From Tannerella sp. (GTDB lineage: Bacteria; Bacteroidota; Bacteroidia; Bacteroidales; Tannerellaceae), in NCBI GenBank assembly GCA_031263835.1, contig JAISEZ010000256.1:1-7557 (forward strand): DNA of 7,557 nucleotides, in the 5' to 3' direction. A program made the position numbers and the translations under genes. Below are positions 6,070-7,557 of the stretch, in pieces; within the stretch, counting starts at the first letter, position 1; each line of letters starts with the position of its first letter. The notes below the pieces were generated by a model. The model was not told the origin of the DNA. It was given only the letters and a program-made list of their open reading frames with translations, and did not search any database.

Positions 6070-6927
6070 ATGAACCGGACAGGGAGGACGCGTCGTTCAC
6101 TGCCATACGCGGTCGGTCTGCTGCTGATCATCCTGACGGCGGCGGCGTTGCGCATCTTTTGCGCCGGTTCGTACCGCATCTCGACCGCTTCCATGGGCGA
6201 GGCGCTGCAGAAGGGCGATTTCGTGCTGGCGAACAAGGTGCGCAGTCCGGACAATCCGGGACGCAACCGGATTGTCCTGTTCCGTCCTCCTGCCGGCGAC
6301 GCCGGTTCGACGGCGTTATTGCTCAGCCGCTGCGCGGGCATGCCCGGCGACACGGTACACATCACCTCCGACGGCTTCCGGGTGGGGGAGCGACACTTCC
6401 CGGACGCCCCCGCGCCGGTACGCGCGTTCCGTATCCGGAAAGACATCAGGGCCACGCTGCTGGAAGTCATGAAACAGCTGGATATTCCCTGCCGGAACGT
6501 GGCGGAAGACATGCAGAACCTGACCATCCGCCTGACGTCCGAAGAAGAGCGGATGATTCGGGAAAATCTGCCGTCCATCGTGAAGATGGAACCGCTTGCG
6601 GATTCGTTTGCGAGTTATGCGTTCGTCGTTCCGTTCAACGGCTATGTCTGCCGTCCGGATTCCATTTCCCTGAAACTGTACCGGGACGCTATCCGCCGCG
6701 AGACGGACGGCCGGGCGACGGTGCGCGACGGGGAACTGTGGATAGACGGCCGGAAGGCGACGACGTTCCGTTTCCGGCAGAATTATTACTGGATGCTGTC
6801 CGACGGGCCGGAAGAAGCCGTGGATTCGCGTCACCTGGGGCTGATTCCCGAAGGCCGGGTGGTGGGGAACGTCTGGTTCTGCTGGTTCAGCCATGACCGC
6901 AAACGGATTTTCAAGCGGATACGCTGA
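6070..6927 (+). CDS. LepB-like S26 family protein lacking the catalytic lysine
   Basis: This 285-residue protein is a divergent paralogue of the preceding LepB. It has one N-terminal membrane helix (about 11-30), then a Ser box, ISTASMGEALQKGD, with the potential nucleophile Ser41. The Lys box reads LLSRCAGMPGD (84-94): Ser86 stands where LepB has its catalytic lysine. The C-terminal box reads MLSDGPEEAVDSRHLG (242-257), keeping Asp-Ser-Arg but losing GDNR and the Asn-Ser pair. It should therefore be inactive by the Ser/Lys mechanism or use another one. The region VPFNGYVCRPDSISLKLYRDAIRR aligns with the equivalent part of LepB, supporting common ancestry, and the Ser-to-Lys-site spacing (45) lacks the long insert. 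I chose the ATG at 6070, preceded by AAGGA ten bases upstream. A TTG at 6037 overlapping the lepB stop would add 11 residues. The stop codon overlaps the next start by one base (TGATG), indicating translational coupling. The frame is intact, so it is not a pseudogene. Confidence 0.88.
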   Translation: MNRTGRTRRSLPYAVGLLLIILTAAALRIFCAGSYRISTASMGEALQKGDFVLANKVRSPDNPGRNRIVLFRPPAGDAGSTALLLSRCAGMPGDTVHITSDGFRVGERHFPDAPAPVRAFRIRKDIRATLLEVMKQLDIPCRNVAEDMQNLTIRLTSEEERMIRENLPSIVKMEPLADSFASYAFVVPFNGYVCRPDSISLKLYRDAIRRETDGRATVRDGELWIDGRKATTFRFRQNYYWMLSDGPEEAVDSRHLGLIPEGRVVGNVWFCWFSHDRKRIFKRIR

Positions 6928-7557
6928 TGGCGGCGGTCTATCTTTCTTCGGCCTATCTGGCGCCGGTGCAGTACTATACAAAGCTGCTGCCGTATGAAAC
7001 GGTCTTTCTTGAAACGGCGGAAAACTACCTGAAACAGACGTACCGCAACCGCTGCCTGATTGCCGGCGCGAACGGCGTGCAGGCCCTGACGGTACCCGTC
7101 GAAAAGCCCCCGACGGAAAAATGCCTGATGCGGGACGTCCGCATCTCCGACCACGGACACTGGCGCCATCTCCACTGGCAGGCGCTGACGTCGGCCTACG
7201 GCCTGAGTCCGTTTTTCGAATACTGTCAGGATGATTTTGCGCCGTTATACGCCCGGAAGTTCGACTTCCTGTTCGATTTCAACGAAGCGCTCCGGCAACG
7301 GGTCTGCGAGCTGGCAGACCTCCATCCCGACGTCCGGTTCACGCCGGCCTATGAGCCTTCCGTCCCGAACGACTTCCGCGAATCCATCCGGCCCAAACAT
7401 CCCGGCACGGACAAAACGTTTCTCCCGAAACCTTACCCCCAGGTTTTCGGAGAGAAACACGGCTTTCTCCCGAATCTGAGCATCGTTGACCTGCTGTTCA
7501 ACATGGGGCCGGAAACGGTTACCGTATTGCAACAGTCGCGTGAAGAAATGGAGAATG
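6927..7557 (+). CDS. WbqC-like family protein (3' end beyond the window)
   Basis: The open frame starts at the ATG that overlaps the previous stop by one base and runs off the window end after 210 codons. Members are usually little over 200 residues, so it is probably nearly complete. It begins MAAVYLSSAYLAPVQYYTKL and contains ENYLKQTYRNRCLIAGANG (about 32-50), followed by LTVPVEKP, DVRISDHGHWRHLHWQAL, a region YGLSPFFEYC and, near the end, FLPNLSIVDLLFNMGPE. This pattern is that of the WbqC-like family, named for a gene in an O-antigen cluster. The molecular function is not established; a link to surface sugar synthesis is only suggested by the name. There is no signal peptide, so it is probably cytoplasmic. 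Tight coupling to the LepB-like gene places it at the end of the dapB-lepB operon. The identification rests on recognised motifs. Confidence 0.88.
   Translation, partial: MAAVYLSSAYLAPVQYYTKLLPYETVFLETAENYLKQTYRNRCLIAGANGVQALTVPVEKPPTEKCLMRDVRISDHGHWRHLHWQALTSAYGLSPFFEYCQDDFAPLYARKFDFLFDFNEALRQRVCELADLHPDVRFTPAYEPSVPNDFRESIRPKHPGTDKTFLPKPYPQVFGEKHGFLPNLSIVDLLFNMGPETVTVLQQSREEMEN

Overview
The window looks like ordinary chromosomal core sequence from a Bacteroidota bacterium, most probably of the order Bacteroidales. The grounds are: a DUF2851 protein and a WbqC-like protein (both mainly found in this phylum), a long Bacteroidota-type signal peptidase I, the gene order dapB - lepB - lepB-like - wbqC, few Shine-Dalgarno sequences, and several matches to the phylum's -7 promoter box TAnnTTTG. 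The coding sequence is fairly GC-rich and the spacers are AT-rich. I see no mobile element, CRISPR array, tRNA or rRNA.

Layout. Left block (+ strand, about 40-2366): ffh (signal recognition particle GTPase), preceded by a possible -7 promoter box, then folD (one-carbon folate enzyme) 57 bases downstream. Convergent spacer (2367-2497): a perfect 26-bp palindrome and an array of eight 7-bp units, whose last unit supplies the stop codon of the next gene. Middle (- strand, 2498-3763): a DUF2851 protein of unknown function. Divergent spacer (3764-3876): two outward-facing -7 boxes 12 bases apart, one for DUF2851 and one for dapB. Right block (+ strand, 3877-7557): dapB (lysine/cell-wall precursor synthesis), lepB (signal peptidase I), a second, shorter LepB-like protein, and a WbqC-like protein cut by the window end. 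The last three are tightly packed and probably form one operon with dapB.

Together the genes cover protein export (Ffh brings signal-bearing nascent chains to the membrane; LepB removes signal peptides), one-carbon metabolism (FolD) and diaminopimelate/lysine supply (DapB). No wholly new system is evident. The best leads are: the second LepB-like protein, which has lost the catalytic lysine and most of the conserved C-terminal box and so looks like a membrane-anchored pseudo-peptidase encoded beside an intact enzyme; the DUF2851 protein, with a nuclease-like acidic/His cluster and a C-terminal three-cysteine motif; and the repeat-bearing convergent spacer.
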